A DNA stretch of 64,000 nt, from the NCBI GenBank assembly GCA_029718625.1, contig CM056377.1:38998699-39062698 (forward strand), in the 5' to 3' direction. Each line of letters begins with the position of its first letter. The first letter of the stretch is position 1. This stretch comes from Synaphobranchus kaupii (lineage: Eukaryota > Chordata > Actinopteri > Anguilliformes > Synaphobranchidae). The position numbers and the translations under genes are program-made. Shown piece by piece: positions 1 to 12,902 of the stretch. The notes below the pieces were generated by a model, which worked only from the letters and a program-made list of their open reading frames with translations, searched no databases and was not told where the DNA came from.

Positions 1-840
1 TAATATCCTGAAATGGGGGAGAAGGGAAGCCTGGAATTTCATAAGAAAGCCTTTATTTCGTGCCATTTAAATCCCATATAGATGGGATATTGCTCTCCTG
101 CTATCTCACAATAAATGAGATAGCGGTCTCTTTCTTTGAGCCGAATTCTAGCTCAGGCTGCAGGCTTTACCGAGTTAATTAAACCTGTCTGGGCTCGGTC
201 TGCAGGAGACCCTTGGCCAATATAAAACTATGTCGCTGCATCAGTGCCTTTTTACTCAGGTGCAAATTGGCTTGGGCTTGCGCTTTGCCCTTTTTTGCTT
301 GCAGGTTGGAAAAATATTAATTTGCTCATCACATATTAAGGTATCAGCACGCTCATGCACACCACCTGCTTATGATGCGTATAGCAGTTATCAGGCGCAT
401 GGCCTTTCCGAATATACTGGGTTCATTCTTATTTAAAATAGTTTTTTGAGCAATGAAGATATGGCGGTTGGTACAGATTAGTAAAATAAAGTTGTTATAA
501 TAATGTCATTATAAACCAAACCAGTTGTAATATTCTCTTAAGCATTGTCTGCTTGTGACACGTTTGAGAGACGTGCTGTATATAACCTATAAAGTCCATG
601 TTGAATGGCAGCTGAATGGAGATTTGGGTCAGGGGTCGGACAGGAACATGTAAGCATGGTGATTAATATGCTAATATTCAAATATTCAAGCAAAATGTTG
701 GCATTTTCCACCCACACATTTTTATTTGAATGACACCTGAAGTCAACGTCGGTCAGCCTTGTTTTTTCCGTTTCCTCAAGAAGCATACTCCTAGCAACAG
801 GTTCAACTACTTGTAGTGAATTTGTATGCACAGTGTGTGT

Positions 841-874
<34 letters not shown>

Positions 875-1018
875 TGTGTGTGTGTGTGCATGCATGTGTG
901 TTGGCACAAGTCACAATGCCGACGTCAAGAGTGACAATCGGCCATTTTGATCGTTGAGGCAGTGGCTCGCGCGCCTCACATTTTGAACGAAACTCTTGTT
1001 CCCCGCCCCTCTCCGCAG
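1..1018 (+). other. ptprm: Intron upstream of the first exon in the window (3' part)
   Basis: Phase-2 intron: the next exon supplies the last base of a Ser codon. Its 3' splice site is ctctccgcag ending at 1018. The only structure I see is an interrupted (TG)n microsatellite at about 835-890. No other exon or gene is supported. Confidence 0.8.
835..890. repeat. Interrupted (TG)n microsatellite
   Basis: Alternating TG dinucleotides with single-base interruptions, about 130 bases upstream of the 3' splice site of the FN3 exon. It reads as poly-His/Thr in one minus-strand frame, which is a repeat artefact and not a gene. Confidence 0.95.
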
Positions 1019-1292
1019 CGTGTACCAGGTGGTGGTGGAAGAGGAGCGCCCCCGACGGGCCAGGGGGGCGGCGGAGATCCTCCGCTGCTACCCCGTGCCC
1101 ATCCACTTCCAGAACGCCACCCTGCTCAACTCCCAGTACTACTTCACCGCGGAGTTCCCCGCGGCGGGGATACAGGCCCCGCAGCCCTTCAGCATCGGCG
1201 ACAACAAGACCTACAGCGGCTACTGGAACGCCCCGCTCCTGCCCCACAAGAGCTACAGCGTGTACTACCAGGCCGTCAGCACGGCCAACGGG
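1019..1292 (+). CDS. ptprm: ptprm exon: last fibronectin type III repeat
   Basis: 274 nt: one base completing a Ser codon, then 91 codons ending at an Asn-Gly with a phase-0 donor (gtgggt at 1293). It encodes most of the membrane-proximal (fourth) FN3 domain of the ectodomain. Two N-glycosylation sequons are visible, NAT within HFQNATLLNSQYYF and NKT within GDNKTYSGYW. The stretch EEERPRRARGA carries RPRR at 1047-1058, which fits the R-X-K/R-R furin consensus. R2B phosphatases are known to be cut by proprotein convertase within this repeat into two non-covalently associated subunits. The exon is very GC-rich compared with its flanks. A second possible donor (gtatac at 1297) would break the reading frame into the next exon, so I chose 1293. 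Confidence 0.95.
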
Positions 1293-4200
1293 GTGGGTAT
1301 ACGCGAGACCGCTTCCTTAAATTACTGCTCATTTCCAAAATGTCGCAGCTGCGTACAAGTTGCTTTCATCTCAATAGAAATAGCAAATACGGTGCTAAAT
1401 AGCCAGCATTGCTCACACTGTGTTCCGAACCACATTTTTCAAGTTTAGCCTTACGTTCTTTTAATGCGGTTTACCCGCTGTAAAATGATCCACTAGTTAG
1501 AATGTCCCCTAAAGGAGAGTTAGTATTCGTTTAAAGAGTCTTTTCTCCAAGCAACACTAGTTTTAAGTTGCTGAATGGAGGCAATGTCGTTACACAGCTT
1601 GTAACCATCGGGGGTACTTATGATCAGTTGTTAGAATTGTAGCAGTGGTTAGGCTCGGTGGCTGGCTGACGGCACTTGTTCCCATTCGCCTATGTTTTGA
1701 CTCCTGAGAGTTGACTCGGGATTGGTCAGCCTGAACCCTCTGCCCGCTTTTCCCGTCCTACGGAGATTGTAGGAAAGACCGAAGTGAAAAGTTGGCATCC
1801 TTTGATGAGACGGTAGAAAAGCCGCCTGCGACACTGACGTGGTTTAAGCGTGGGTCTTCCTGTGAGAATGGGAATCGGCGTGTTTATGGGAATACACCGT
1901 TATGTTGTTTCTGTCAATCAAAGTGCTTACCAGACTTCAGGCTATATTCTGGGAAACGAAGCCTCCTGTATGCAATTTAATATTGTGGCACCGCACACAG
2001 GTAATTTGCCACGTTTTGCCATTGCAGTGCCAGCTTCAAGCATGCATGAGATTTAGCCCTCCTCTCCTGCTCCAGATACCAGGCACACATTTTTTCGAAT
2101 GCCCTATTAAGAGTCAGATTAGATGTAAATTAGGAATATCAGTAATCTCCTCTTTAATATGCAAATTGGCCTTAATGAAAAAGCACATCCTTTATTTTCC
2201 AAAGCGCAGTTCAAACAATTCGATTATTCACCTCGTCTAATTGCACGTTCCGGCCTATGGGAGCGGGAGCTCATCCCCGAGCGCGGCGGCTCAAAATTAG
2301 ACCCTCGCGTGGCTGCTCGCCGCTCACCTTCGGCGGTGTGGAGACGGACGTTCCCTAATGGAGGCCCTCTCGGGCGAGCGGGCGTTCCGCGCCTCTGACT
2401 CCGGCTCTAATGGGGTGCTGTGGGGGGGCAGGGGAAGCCGGGGGCCGTCCGTCCGTCCGCGCGCGCCGCAGTCTTCTGCGCCAGCGCCGCCGCAGCCAAT
2501 CCGCTGACCTTTCCCCGACGGAGGCCGTTTGGCCCCAGTCGCGGGGGAAGGTTCAGATCAACATCCCGTAGTAGAGGGCAGTGCAATCGGGCAACGTGGG
2601 GGAGAGGCTGAAAACAACAGCGGTCATCAGACTGTTAAGAGCAAAGGTCTCTGCAAGAAATGCCAATGGCTCGATAAGCAACACAACTCAATGTTCTGGG
2701 TGCAAGGGTCTTTGGGTAACATAATGACGTGAGGGAAGTTTTCTAGACCAATTTACAATAATGGATAGTTTTATGAATTAAATAGATTGCGACGCATCCA
2801 ACTTAGATATTATAGAAATCCAGTATTGTGTGTGCGCGCACGCAATTTTAAAATCGCACGTTCGTTGAAAGTACAGAATTCAGTTTTTTAAAGGGGGTTA
2901 TTTCTTGAAATCAGACAATTTTTTCCAAACAGCTACGCTACTTTGATACCAGCTGTGAAACTCCACTTTTGAGAAAATTACCTCCAAAGTTCAGGCAAGG
3001 GTTTTCTCTGGTTATCCATCAAAACTCCCTGACAACCATGTATTTAGATTAAGTGTAATCATACCAAATTACTTAAAGTACTGTACATCGTGGAGTCCTT
3101 TTAGAGAAAAGTCATGTTCACCCAAACTAAAAATACTTAAGAATGTAAGACTAGGCTTTAGTCAGTAGTTATATGGATATATATTATTTACCTCAAACAT
3201 GGCCTTGCACATTTTTTCTGAAGCAATTATTGTTAAAAATGACAGTTCCCTCACAATGTCAGCATGTAAATGCAAACCTCCTACTCCTACTCCTTTCATT
3301 GGCTCCAGCTAGTATCTACCTGATGCCCCTTCTCTTATAGTTTTACTCAAAAAGCACTCGTATAACATGTTTCCATGGTGAAAAGCTTTTAATTGGTCTG
3401 ATACTCAATAGTTTCAGTAGTTCTGTGGGAGGAAATTTCAAGCAGTTTTACCCGCAATCAATTTTTTAGTATTAGTATGGTACATACTTATTTGCAGAGT
3501 AATTATTCACGCAAAAGTGTACGTTCAGCTGAGATGGTCAGCTATATGAAACTGCAGTCGCCCATCGTGCATTTTTTTCTCTTCCCTGCAACTACCATGT
3601 TAACCATGCATTGCAGCCTGGGAAAATGAGGCAATGGGGAACGGAAAATAATAAATCACTTTCTGTCTTATGTAAAATTGAATGAAATGTTGATTTTTTT
3701 TTTCTTCGTTTTTTTTCCATTTCAATGTATATTTAATATGTATAGGACTACAGGTGCACATTCCATGAGATCCTGTGTTGCTGCTCACCCAATAGGAATT
3801 AGTCAAATTTATGTATTCATGTCCATGTGTTTTCATAGCTTTTCCCTGACCGGCTTTCCCTAATGACATCATTTGACATAATGCTCTTTAAATAAATAAA
3901 ACAAATACCTATAAATCAAGCAATTTTAAGTAGGAAATAAAAGTTTACTTTGCATGCTCATAGCATACAAAAACCAAAAAAAAAGAAAAGCCACCTTTTT
4001 TTGCAAATGGGTTATCGTATCATAGAATGCTGTGCAATTTTAGGTTAACGGTCCTTTAGTTTGAATTCCATGAATGCAACTCCTATTGACAGAGCCAGTC
4101 CCATATTTAACATCTGTATATATTTATATGCATACACATGTATACATTATTAGCCAACTTTTACAGGTGACCACGGCACACAACGCGCAACAGAATGTTG

Positions 4201-5481
4201 TATCTGTAGTTGGCTTACTCTTGTCTGTTACTGATGTTTGACTAAAGAAACCGTGATGGAACACGATAGTCAGTCTCACAAATTATGATAGTAACATTTT
4301 TCATATTGCAAAAAAACAACTAGCATTTGAGTGTTCAAGGAAGACTATTTTGGAGAGTTGTATAAGTATGACCGTATGAGAGTTAGAGTGAGGATTTTCC
4401 ATTGAGTTGTTGTAAAATTGATCGACGATCGATTTGATTAGTCGTAGAGCGGCAGAAACTAAATATGAATTAATTTTATTTATACATAGGAGCAAAATAA
4501 TGTTGCGCAGTGTTTAATTTCCATTTTTAGATGAGGAGTTGCTCTTACTTTACCTGAATCACGTTGCTGCATTTAACTTGAATAATTCAGCAGGTCCGTA
4601 CTCCAATTTGTCATCTTTTAAATAATGCACCGCACACACAAGTGCATTTTACTGTATTAAAGCTGCTGGGATTAGACTAAATATGCATGCATATCCTCCT
4701 GAATATGCATCTTAATTTTTAGTAAACTATTGTTTGCCCCCGCCCCTTTTAAGATGAAAATTTTATTTTATTTTATTTATTTATTTATTTTTGCTATTCT
4801 CTAGCTTTTTTTTTTTTGGTTAGAGAAAGCAGTGGGATGACGCTAAACTGAGGCTGTCCAAAGGGACACGGCAGATCTCATTTCACTCGGAGCTTCCGTG
4901 AATTGTTTTCCGTTTCCTCTGCGGCCGGATTGCGGGGGCTCTGCTACTCGCCTCATCCCCTTCTTGCGCTGGCTGCCTCCGACAAGCCGCGCCGCGTCTG
5001 TGCCAACGGCGATTACAGCCTTGGATTTGAGTGCGCGCCGTCTGTGCCAGGCCCAAATGCACCGTCCCAGGTTTATAATGGCCAACATGGTGTTTAGAGC
5101 TATCGCCGTTCTTGAAATGGGAGTCGGGGGGGGGGCCCGGGGAGGGAGTGGAGGAGGGGGAGGCTCAAGGTCGTCGAGTTTTTCGTTCAGTGAGAGGCCA
5201 CACACAATATTTGAGACGGCCTTCTGTCAGCTGGCAGGTAAATGCCAGAGAATCCGTTGATCCAAGCAGACTTTCCACAGTGCCAAGTCTATTACATTTT
5301 ACGGTCGGTGAGTTGAACAGATTGGGAGAGGAGAGCATTTTTAACAGGGAGACGGCGGTTACCAGACACCCACGACTCCCATCGCACAGCTCTGTAACAT
5401 GTCGCCATTTCCTACATCCAGGCAATGACGTGCTTTTTTCCCCCCCTTGTCTCCCTTTCTTCTTCCTCTGTTTCAATGCAG
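1293..5481 (+). other. ptprm: Intron (4.2 kb, phase 0)
   Basis: It contains a CpG-rich block at about 2240-2620 set in AT-rich, largely unique sequence. An (ATTT)n-like run lies at about 4766-4792. A G-rich patch near 5127-5163 lies inside a second GC-rich stretch at 4910-5200. I see no transposon with recognisable ends and no extra exon. Confidence 0.75.
2240..2620. other. Intronic CpG-rich block
   Basis: Dense CpG and GC content between AT-rich flanks, with runs such as GTCCGTCCGTCCGCGCGCGC. It could be an intronic CpG island, an alternative promoter or an enhancer. No open frame here resembles a known protein. Confidence 0.5.
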
Positions 5482-5518
5482 GAGACCAAAATTGATTGCG
5501 TTCGAGTGGCCACCAAAG
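5482..5518 (+). CDS. ptprm: ptprm exon: 12-codon linker after the last FN3 strand
   Basis: This 37-nt exon encodes ETKIDCVRVATK plus the first base of a Gly codon. It follows cttcctctgtttcaatgcag and precedes gtaggag. The peptide is the expected continuation of the FN3 repeat into the stalk in R2B phosphatases. Phase 0 at the start and phase 1 at the end match its neighbours exactly. It is short enough that ORF-based gene finding would miss it. Confidence 0.95.
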
Positions 5519-7870
5519 GTAGGAGTCTCGAAAAGCAACACGAAGGCCCACACATCACCAAGGATAGGTTTTGAAGGAATGTTAACAGCTCACCTTTTTT
5601 AAGTGTTACCTATTCTTAACAACGTCTGTATAGTTACACTTTTAAAATGCACTAATATCTCCTCTTCAGTTGTATTTGTTTTTTCCTTGCTCCATATTCC
5701 TTAATCTATGTTATGTCTGAATTTGTTGCATTTCTGTAGCTACATATGGTGCATTTTTAATTTGACACAGAGAGGTAATCTTGTGGCCATTTGAAAGTAG
5801 CATCTTCTGTTTATTTCATTTGCTAACCCTATGACTCCTAGCCTGGGAAACATTGGAGGGAAGAACTAATTTATTTATTTTTTTTCCAAAAGCTATCTTG
5901 AAGGGACACTTTGTCCTTGACTCTTTTCCCTCCAATTCAATGTCTTTTACTCATGTCCCATTTAGAAAGAAGTAAACACAAACAGCTCAGTCGGATTCAC
6001 TGATGAATAAATGTGCAAGAAATGTAACCGTTACATTGACCCTTCCCATTGATTTCAAAAAATTACTTTGAAACAGTTACGCAGGGCCTAAAAACCCGCG
6101 AGCATCTTTTTTTGTGTGAATTTAATAGCATTTTCTTAGCAACCGCGCAGTTGCTTAAGGTTATTCTCTGAAGAATAACTTGTATTCTTTACTGTTTGCA
6201 TTTAATGTTTAGACATGATTGAAGCAGTACAGATGTTTATTGTAAGGCATTCGGAAATTAAACGCAAGAAAAATGTATTTAGTTGAATGTTTAAAGCACT
6301 TGCCGTGAGGTCAGAGCACCCGCTTTCAAACCAATTTTGAGCTATGAAGTACTGAAATGCGAAAGCTCAATTAACAGATGTCCTAGCCTCCAATGAACCT
6401 GCTATTGAGTTGTTTTCAGCTGTAAATTGGAATACCCATTTTCAATTATATTGAAACTGATTTAAAAGGCTCATCGTTAAAAAGTTGGTCTAAAAGGTGG
6501 AATTGTATTGTTAGCACATTCCTAGAAACTCTGAATAGCAGATCCTTTGTTAAAATCAAACCGGTTCCAAGGACAACCTTTATTATTTATTATATAGTTG
6601 TCTTATGGGCTTATTTTCATATTTAGTTTGATGATAATAATAATAATTTCAGTATCATTGTTATTATTACAATAAAAATAAGATGTATATCTGTAAGATT
6701 TTATGGGAAAATCAAATACAACTTAGAGAATGATGGCATCATTCCCAGAATTGGGCATATTTTCACTGATTGCATATATGATTCTCAATGCACCATGTGT
6801 ATCTGCCATTGTCTAGAATCCCTGAAGTGGCGCATACTTGCACATCTTGCATTTATCACTAATATAATAATCCATTGTCTTTGTTTTATCATTAAGTAAG
6901 GGTAGATTAGATGCAAACTCACTGCGGGGCTAGCCAGATGAGGGCCAGTTCACACCCACTGTGGGCCAGCAGCTCATTATGGGGCAGGGCCATTTTAGAC
7001 CCACCGTGGGACAGTCGCTGCCCGTGGAGAAGTCACACAAAGGGCAAGCTCTCCGCACCGCAGCGGTGCTCCTCTCAGATAGCACGCAGTCGCAGTGTTG
7101 AATTTAATTTAGCACAGATGGTAGATAATCTATTTTCCGTAGTACATGCCATCTTCCTAATGGTGCCCAGGCTGTTCTATGCAAATGAGAGATGTTTTAT
7201 TCCAAAAGCTTTTTGTTTTCGCCTCTGCTTTTTACGGTCGATACGAAACTTTCCCTCATTTTGTTTTCACCGCTGTAGAAGTTTAAAGAACAGTTTTTAT
7301 ATATCCGTTTCTGTGTTTTTTAAATTTGTTTAATTTAAATCGATCGGACGACATCTGACCGTTTGGATCCGTTAAATGGTTTACCGAGCGTCGGAATACA
7401 GTAGGCTCCTGTTGCCAGCCGAAATAGGCCATTCCTCTCCACGCACAAAAACACCCTTGGCTTATGTGCACAGCTTCCTGGTGATGGCCCAATTAATGCA
7501 ATCCGCAAAAACTCTAGCACTGGGGCTTGGCTAATAAACTGCACATTTATTCTGAGGCGACGTTTCTTTCCTTTTTCTCTTTTATTGCACTGCACTAAGA
7601 TGTTCTTGTCTGCCGAGTCTCCAGCTTCAGTCTGGCTTTCTCTCTCCCTTTGCATGCCGGCCTGGAACTCTTCCTTTGCCTTAGCCGCCATAATTGTGAC
7701 TCAGCTCACAACACCCTACATTCGCATCGCCCCGGCGGCTGGCGACAACCAACTAACAGGTCAGACATTCATGCCGCTGCCGACGCCCTCCTCCTGTACC
7801 GTCGGTCTGTCATCTACGTTCGTGTCTGTCAGTCTTATCATGTGCATCTGGCTATCCTCTGAGGGTGTTT

Positions 7871-7871
7871 T

Positions 7872-7918
<47 letters not shown>
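7871..7918. repeat. (TG)n microsatellite
   Basis: About 48 bases of nearly pure TG repeat, with imperfect TG-rich flank continuing to about 7960. Confidence 0.95.
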
Positions 7919-7920
<2 letters not shown>

Positions 7921-10900
7921 ACTGTGTGTATGTGCCAGTGACTGCGTCTGTGTCCGAGTGTCCAGGTGTGGCGGTCTCTCGCAGGCGGTATTTCTAAGCT
8001 CGTTTGTCCTGCTGCATGTTCCCATGTGCTGTTCAGCGTGTGACCTTTAGTCTTGTCCAGCTAATGAATTAGAGCTTGCTTTTCACTGCCAGCAAAGTGG
8101 ACACCTAGTTGTGAGGCTTTGATTTCACAATTTCAATAATGCAGGTTAGTTTGTTTTTATGAAATATTAAGGTCAGTTCATGTGCAGTTGTTGGTGTTAT
8201 ACGGGATTTGGTATACGCAGTAACATGATTAGTAAAATCACAAATTCCCTGCATTTCTATTCTAAGCTGATATACGGCTTCTTGCAAGGAGCGGAAAATC
8301 GATATACCCTTCCAAAACAGCATGAAACAGAAAACCATAACACTTAGGCATGCATGACAAAGCCATCGTGCTCAACGGGCTGTCAGAAAATTACATTTAC
8401 ATATTTACCATACAGTACCTCTCGTCAAAGAAGAGGTGACGACTTTGCTGGCTGCTTGCACAAGAAGCCAAATTATTCTTGTCATTCTGTCACTATGTTG
8501 TACAAACTTTCATGCTTTAGAATACTGAATCAAAGAAATATAGAAACTTCAGTTGTTCGAAAGCAGAAGCCGAAATATCTAATAAATAAAAACAAGTCGA
8601 ATTTACACCAGCAGACTTACTATTCTGAATGGAAAATTAAGTGATCTGTGGAAGTAGTGAGCTACCTCTTGGTGGATGAGTTTGATCCCTTTTTTACAAT
8701 GATATTCCTAAAAAAATTGAGTGCTCATTGAACACAACCGACAACTCGCCTTCTCAGCATTTCAGTAAGGTTGTATCACAACATAATTTGCTCTACATTA
8801 AATTTTATTGTTGTAGATCTCTTGAATTTACTGTACAGCTTCTTGAATAGCAACATTGACAAAATAATCAAAAATGTGGTCCATGTGGTGAATTAATACA
8901 TTAGTTTAAACGGTATGGCTTAACCCTCCACTGTTTTTTGAATATTAACTGCCCTCATGCAATGTTTTGGTTGCCCTGGGATAACAGGTACACTAATCCT
9001 GAGCCCTAATGTATGCCGGTAAGGGGTTAAATGTTGTATCCTCACAGTGAAATGGCTTTTATCCCAGTCATTACAAAACAGCTGCTCTATTTTGTGTTCA
9101 GACTCTGATCAGACTCTGATGTCTGACGTGAATGGTCTACTCCTGTCAGTATCCTGTTCTGAATTCTTCTTTTCATGTTTGTTGGGGGTTTGCAAAGATG
9201 GCTTAATTCATCTCAATCGAGCTGAGGCTCCGCAGAAAGTCAGGAGAGAAGTTCAGAGCTCCTGCAACAGCAACTGAATGCAGTTAATGACCTGTTCTGT
9301 CAAGTGTGATTTATCGCCTGTTTTGTTTGGCTTCATGTGATATATTTGTCGTTTTGCTTTTGGCAACGCCATCTATAATACAGAGAAAGGAAATATTAGG
9401 CGCATCATATGTTTTAGAGAATTTTCTCTGTGTTTTGAATTCAGAAAACATCACGAGACTGGGTTCAGGGCAGGTCATTCCCGTTTGTGCATTTGTTTCT
9501 TCAAATCATTTTTCCTTCTATTGAATTCTTATACCATCCATGAAAGGCCATGACAGTGCACCTGCAAATTGGCCAATAATACAAGATGGTTATATTAGTT
9601 TAATGTAAAAATCAATAATATGATATTTCAATGGAATTCATATTTTAATTTCCTGTTTTTTTAGGCCTAGGATTTTTCATTTAAAACAAGAATGTGATGT
9701 ATATTACGGTTTTAAATTGTATTGGACTGGAACGGTTTCAGAGGTGGCTTTCAGTGAGCAGCTGTGTTGTAGCTGAATGACCAGACTAGTGGACTTGCAA
9801 CGTGCAAACAAGAGATAGTAACTGAGGTAGAATGAAGCTGCATTTTTTGGGGGAGGCTATTATATTGGGTCCAGAAGCTGGCAAACGCCCTTGTCAGAGA
9901 TTAAGTTTCACTGTTTCTTTAACGGCATCTTTTTACCTTGAGGCCGTTTCGCCGCGGAAATGTGAGTGAGCCCGGGATGGGCGGTCCTCTGTGCCAGCAC
10001 AGCGTCTGCTGTAGCATTGACTGCCCGGTGGGGCGGCTACCCAACACGCCGCAGTAGAGGCCGCCTAACACCTTGAGCCCTGCTCTTCCATATTCATATC
10101 GGCTAGGCGAGAGTATCTATTTTCCCGAAAGGGGGAGAAGCGTCTTGTGAATAAAGCTAAAAAGTTTCCCGGGCTTTTCAGCATATCGCAAATTATTCAG
10201 CGGTGGTTTACTGCCCTCTGCGAGACATGAGAAGAGCAGCCAAGTGTAGGAAAATGGCTCACTCAAAATATAATTTTAAATGGGAAAAAACACTCCTTTT
10301 TCAGGTGAAATGGAAAAAAGGCTGGGAACAAACGGCATTTTGAGCTTGCGCCACATGTCTATTTGCTTCATTATCACTTGAATTTGCCTGTGTCTGATGA
10401 AGCCCCAGGAGTGCATTTCTCCCTCATTGTATGTGCTCAACCTGCCCGGGCTCTCACAGAGGTTGTCCTCCGTGCACGTAGCTCCAGTCCGACCCCAGCC
10501 TTCCTTAATCATAATTTTTTTGTGCCCCTCTTCAGTCACAACAGGAAGTGAGATGGTAACTTCCTGGCAGCACGGCTCTGCCACTGTACCGTTTCCCCCG
10601 CTCAGCGCTTTCAGCAGTCTGGAGGGGCGAATGGTACCTTCAGGGCGCTTGGCTTCCAGCACATAAGACTGAATTGGTTTCCCATCATCGGGCCCCTCCG
10701 CCGACTCGCGCCCCGTACTTATGCGTGTCACCGGGAGTGAAATACAAATTTTCGAAATGAGACCGGCTCCCGACACCATCCGTCACGGCGGTAAACGATA
10801 GCGGAGCGCCCGGTGTGATGGATGTTGTCACACCGTGATTGAAAAAGTGGCGGTGGCAGGAGGAATAGATTCGGTCGGGTGAATTGAACAGTGTGTCCCG

Positions 10901-12021
10901 ACTATTTTTCATCCCAAACTCATTTAGCGCAAGGAAATGGATATTTCATCGGGCGGCGGGTTGACGTTCCATCACATTATACAGTAAACAGCCCGAGCGA
11001 AGTTCTCTTCAAGGAGGGAAGCCCGGCGCTGCTAAAACACTGGTCGCTGCTAGGTGTTGGTTATCTCATTTGAACAGATATTAAATGTGTGTGCCCGTGG
11101 TGTGATCACCCGTCACTGCCTACTTTGTGAATAAATTGGAGAAAAGGAGTCCCCCCCTCCGCTGCTCACCATCGGTGACCCAGATTTGAATATCCAAAGG
11201 CAAAAAGAAGCACTTATTGTGCTCATGAAAAACAATTGCCGGTGAAATGCATAGCAAACAAGTTTATCTCCCCTGCTCAGGTGCAAAAGCTCTTTGGAGG
11301 AGAAATGACTGCTTCATTTATGGGGAAGGAAAAAAAAAAAAAAGCAAATTAATTGCTTAAAAAGGTCACAACGGGAGAAGGGCTAAGAAGGACGCTTATT
11401 GTGTGACTGGACCTCAGAGTGTCGCTCGAACACAAAGGAGGAAGCGTGCCCCGCCCGGCGCTGCCTGGCAGGAGTAAGGGAGCGCTGCTTTTGTTTTATC
11501 GAAAGGTTTGAATGAAAACAGGGGGAGTAACGATTTTGAGTACGCACGTCCTTCAACAAGGCCTTGGATAAGTCCTGCTTGCTTTTCCCGGTTTACCAGG
11601 CTGCGTAAGCATCTTCTTTTTTTGATGTTTTAACCCCCCGTTAAGTGTGGCGTGTGTCTGTGGTGGACTGGCCTGCAGGCAGACCCCCCACACAGTGCCC
11701 TGGATGAAACGGGGCCTGCTGTGCGCAGTAATCGACTTTGACAGAGTATCACAAGTCATCACGATTTTTAAACTGGACACTGCTCAAGATTTTACCCTTG
11801 ATGCGTACCCTGATATGGATGACAGTGATCTATAGCGAGGAAACGGTTAACTTGCTTTACAGTCAGTGGATGTGGAGGTGCTATGATCTCTGTACAACTG
11901 TTGGACCACAGTGGAAAGCCCTTTTAGCACTGTTTAACCATTTAATCAGACTTAACCAGGCTATTACAGTAAGGCCTTGGCTTAAAGGGAAAATTAATCA
12001 AAATATTAAATGACGAAAACA

Positions 12022-12110
12022 GTGTTGTCACAATATCCCATTTTCATATTGTCGTTATACCTTTAACAAATATCGCGATATACGATATTATCGGATATCG
12101 TGACAGCCCT
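12022..12110. mobile_element. Short MITE-like element with GTTGTCAC ends
   Basis: The left end (GTTGTCACAATATC) is inverted at the right end (GATATCGTGACAGCCCT). The interior is a run of TATCG/CGATA palindromes. A second, same-orientation partial copy lies 240 bases downstream, which supports a repeat family. No coding capacity. Confidence 0.6.
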
Positions 12111-12348
12111 AGTCTAAATAACTAGTATACAAATAATAGTAACGAAATAATAAATACAGACCAAATAATAATAACCAAATATTTAAAAAACAAAGCTCTA
12201 ATGCAAAGATTTTGAGTTATACAGATTTTGAAATATTAACTCACCTATTTATTTCCAACTAATATTATTTAAAATCATGTATGTATGTTTTGTCCTTAGA
12301 ATATCAATAATAATAATAATAATAATTGAAAGAAATATTTTTTTTAAA

Positions 12349-12419
12349 TATCGTGGCATCTCGCCGATATTTTCAAATATCGCGATATCCGATATTATCA
12401 GATATCGTGACAACCCTAC
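12349..12419. mobile_element. Second partial copy of the GATATCG/GTGACAACCCT element
   Basis: It shares CGATATTATCAGATATCGTG-type sequence with 12070-12110 and ends in the same GTGACAACCCTA motif. The left end is missing. The (AAT)n run at about 12306-12327 sits between the two copies. Confidence 0.55.
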
Positions 12420-12766
12420 GATGCATGCAATACCCTGTTGACGAAAGAGCGTTCCTAAGATTTTGACAAATCACACCTGAGGACATAGGCAAGAATAACC
12501 TGGCTTATGTCCTGCATGACGGGTGCATGTAAATCAACATTCATGCTCTCTACCTCTTGTCATTTTCATTACAATTTCAACATCAGTTATCTCCATACAT
12601 GCAAGTACTTAGTCCTCCTTAGTACATGCAAGTAGCAACACATCTTGAAGTGCGGGGAATTTTTCTATCAATCACCTATCAGCATCATCCATGCAAAAAG
12701 CGTAATGGTGCTGTGTTGTAAAGTAGTGTTGTTTGATGGTTTTGTCGAACCCGCTGTTCACCGTAG

Positions 12767-12902
12767 GTGCAGCCACGCGGAAGCCGGACGCCGTGGAACC
12801 GGAGAAACAAACCGACCACACGGTGAAGATCGCAGGAGTCATCGCCGGCATCCTGCTCTTCGTCATCATCTTCCTCGGCGTGGTGCTGGTCATGAAGAAA
12901 AG
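12767..12902 (+). CDS. ptprm: ptprm exon: stalk and transmembrane helix
   Basis: 136 nt, entering in phase 1 and leaving in phase 2. It encodes a short acidic stalk ([20 protein letters not shown]) and then a 22-residue hydrophobic helix at 12829-12894, beginning [12 protein letters not shown] and ending in VLVM. MKKR follows as the start of the basic stop-transfer signal. This anchors the protein in the plasma membrane as a single-pass type I protein. The helix is nearly the same as my recollection of mammalian PTPRM and is one of the strongest identifiers of the gene. The donor is gtaaga. Confidence 0.96.

Larger units (their letters stand above)
5519..12766 (+). other. ptprm: Intron (7.2 kb, phase 1)
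   Basis: Mostly unique AT-rich sequence. It holds a short (ATA)n run near 6631-6650, a (TG)n microsatellite at 7871-7918, and a short tandem of GACTCTGATCA-like units at about 9100-9125. GC-richer stretches lie near 9950-10130 and 10680-10830. A small terminal-inverted-repeat element (12022-12110) and a related partial copy (12349-12419) lie near the 3' end. The 3' splice site is ttcaccgtag at 12766, a rather purine-rich acceptor. Confidence 0.75.

Noticed and set aside
538..1247. Long minus-strand open frames opposite the FN3 exon
   Set aside because: They consist of poly-His/Thr from the (TG)n repeat and the antisense of a GC-rich coding exon. There is no similarity to a known protein.
10276..10779. 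Minus-strand open frame of 167 codons in an intron
   Set aside because: It lacks recognisable domains or splice context, and its composition follows the local GC-rich unique DNA. I see no support beyond length.
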